Origin: Bacillus ndiopicus
GTDB lineage: Bacteria; Bacillota; Bacilli; Bacillales_A; Planococcaceae
NCBI RefSeq assembly: GCF_000612805.1
Contig: NZ_HG964407.1
Span: forward strand, 124,001 to 188,000
Direction of reading: 5' to 3'
DNA: 64,000 nt
Shown here: piece after piece, positions 63,588 through 64,000 of the stretch
Numbering within the stretch: the stretch's first letter is position 1
How the letters are laid out: each line of letters begins with the position of its first letter
Position numbers and translations under genes: made by a program
The notes under the pieces: generated by a model
Database searches by the model: none
What the model saw: only the letters and a program-made list of their open reading frames with translations
Told to the model about the DNA's origin: nothing

Positions 63588-64000
63588 ATGGAAAAAGTAG
63601 TATTAAAAAATATTTTCAAAAAATATGAAGGTGACGTAACTGCAGTTAAAGATTTCAATTTAGCAATTCAAGATCAAGAATTTATCGTACTTGTCGGTCC
63701 TTCTGGCTGTGGGAAATCAACGACTTTACGTATGATTGCAGGGCTGGAGGAAATTTCATCAGGGGATTTCTTAATTGATGGAAAAAGAATGAATGATGTA
63801 CCTCCAAAAGACCGAGATATTGCAATGGTCTTCCAAAACTATGCGCTATATCCGCATATGACGGTATTTGATAATATGGCTTTTGGCTTAAAGCTACGCA
63901 AATTTTCGAAACAGGAAATTAAAGAGCGTGTACATAATGCAGCAGCTATTCTTGATTTAGAGAAATATTTAGACCGTAAACCAAAGGCTTTATCGGGGGG
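63588..64000 (+). CDS. MsmX/UgpC-type sugar ABC transporter ATPase, N-terminal part
   Basis: The frame runs off the window after 137 codons. Walker [10 protein letters not shown] is at residues 37-45, Q-loop [14 protein letters not shown] follows, and the sequence ends in the signature (KALSG). This is the multi-system ATPase type that powers carbohydrate importers. RBS AAAGGGG. GCTTGTTTT/AAAACAAGC arms (63543-63573) flank its promoter region. Confidence 0.88.
   Translation, partial: MEKVVLKNIFKKYEGDVTAVKDFNLAIQDQEFIVLVGPSGCGKSTTLRMIAGLEEISSGDFLIDGKRMNDVPPKDRDIAMVFQNYALYPHMTVFDNMAFGLKLRKFSKQEIKERVHNAAAILDLEKYLDRKPKALSG

Overview
The window reads as a low-GC, endospore-former-like Firmicute chromosome segment. 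AGGAGG-type ribosome binding sites, short tightly packed operons and AT-rich spacers support this. The gene content (a Gram-positive style C-P lyase operon, meso-diaminopimelate dehydrogenase, an SLH-anchored enzyme, a c551-type lipoprotein cytochrome, an MsmX-type ATPase) fits Bacillales, most likely the Lysinibacillus/Solibacillus group. That genus placement is an inference. I see no rRNA, tRNA, CRISPR array, transposase or prophage.

1-12.1 kb: the end of a DUF2268-type protein and a small glycine-rich protein come first. A near-complete phosphonate (C-P lyase) locus follows on the minus strand: phnF regulator, phnG-H-I-J-K, phnM, phnL, a PHP-domain phosphoesterase, then the phnD-C-E-E importer. 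PhnN and PhnP are absent, and the PHP enzyme probably takes over their step. PhnJ has only two cysteines, while PhnK carries an extra CxxC...CxxC insertion.

12.4-21.9 kb: a minus-strand peptide-scavenging operon encodes two M20 peptidases, an oligopeptide ABC importer (binding protein, two permeases, two ATPases) and, last, an unusual winged-helix regulator. 22.3-25.9 kb: MFS and MMPL exporters.

25.9-29.9 kb: an RNA-repair operon, hen1-pnkp, on the plus strand. A second RNA-repair enzyme, RtcB, lies at 56.7 kb, followed by a 29-codon membrane ORF.

30-43.4 kb: accessory and housekeeping genes. These are an MccF-like S66 peptidase, a TPR protein, a TetR-controlled pair of SMR exporters with two matching operators, 3-methyladenine glycosylase, an MFS pump diverging from a TPR-type XRE regulator across three copies of a GTTTAATT operator, an AI-2E family protein, a P1 peptidase, a uridine-kinase-like protein, Ddh and a cytochrome c.

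43.6-52.2 kb: an SLH-anchored alpha/beta hydrolase, a chemoreceptor, and then a possibly novel cassette. The cassette holds an XRE-membrane regulator, a small secreted protein with its own terminator, a fused double ABC permease and its ATPase. It may be a bacteriocin-like or peptide-sensing/immunity unit.

52.2-64 kb: an SDR/AMP-ligase pair, an amidinotransferase-fold enzyme, pyrF with an apparent frameshift in a homopolymer, rtcB, a second chemoreceptor, punA, a Yip1-family protein, a DUF1801 protein, a PucR-type regulator and the start of an MsmX-type ATPase. Intergenic arrays of 21-bp-period repeats occur at about 730, 29,870 and 40,963; the first and third are homologous.
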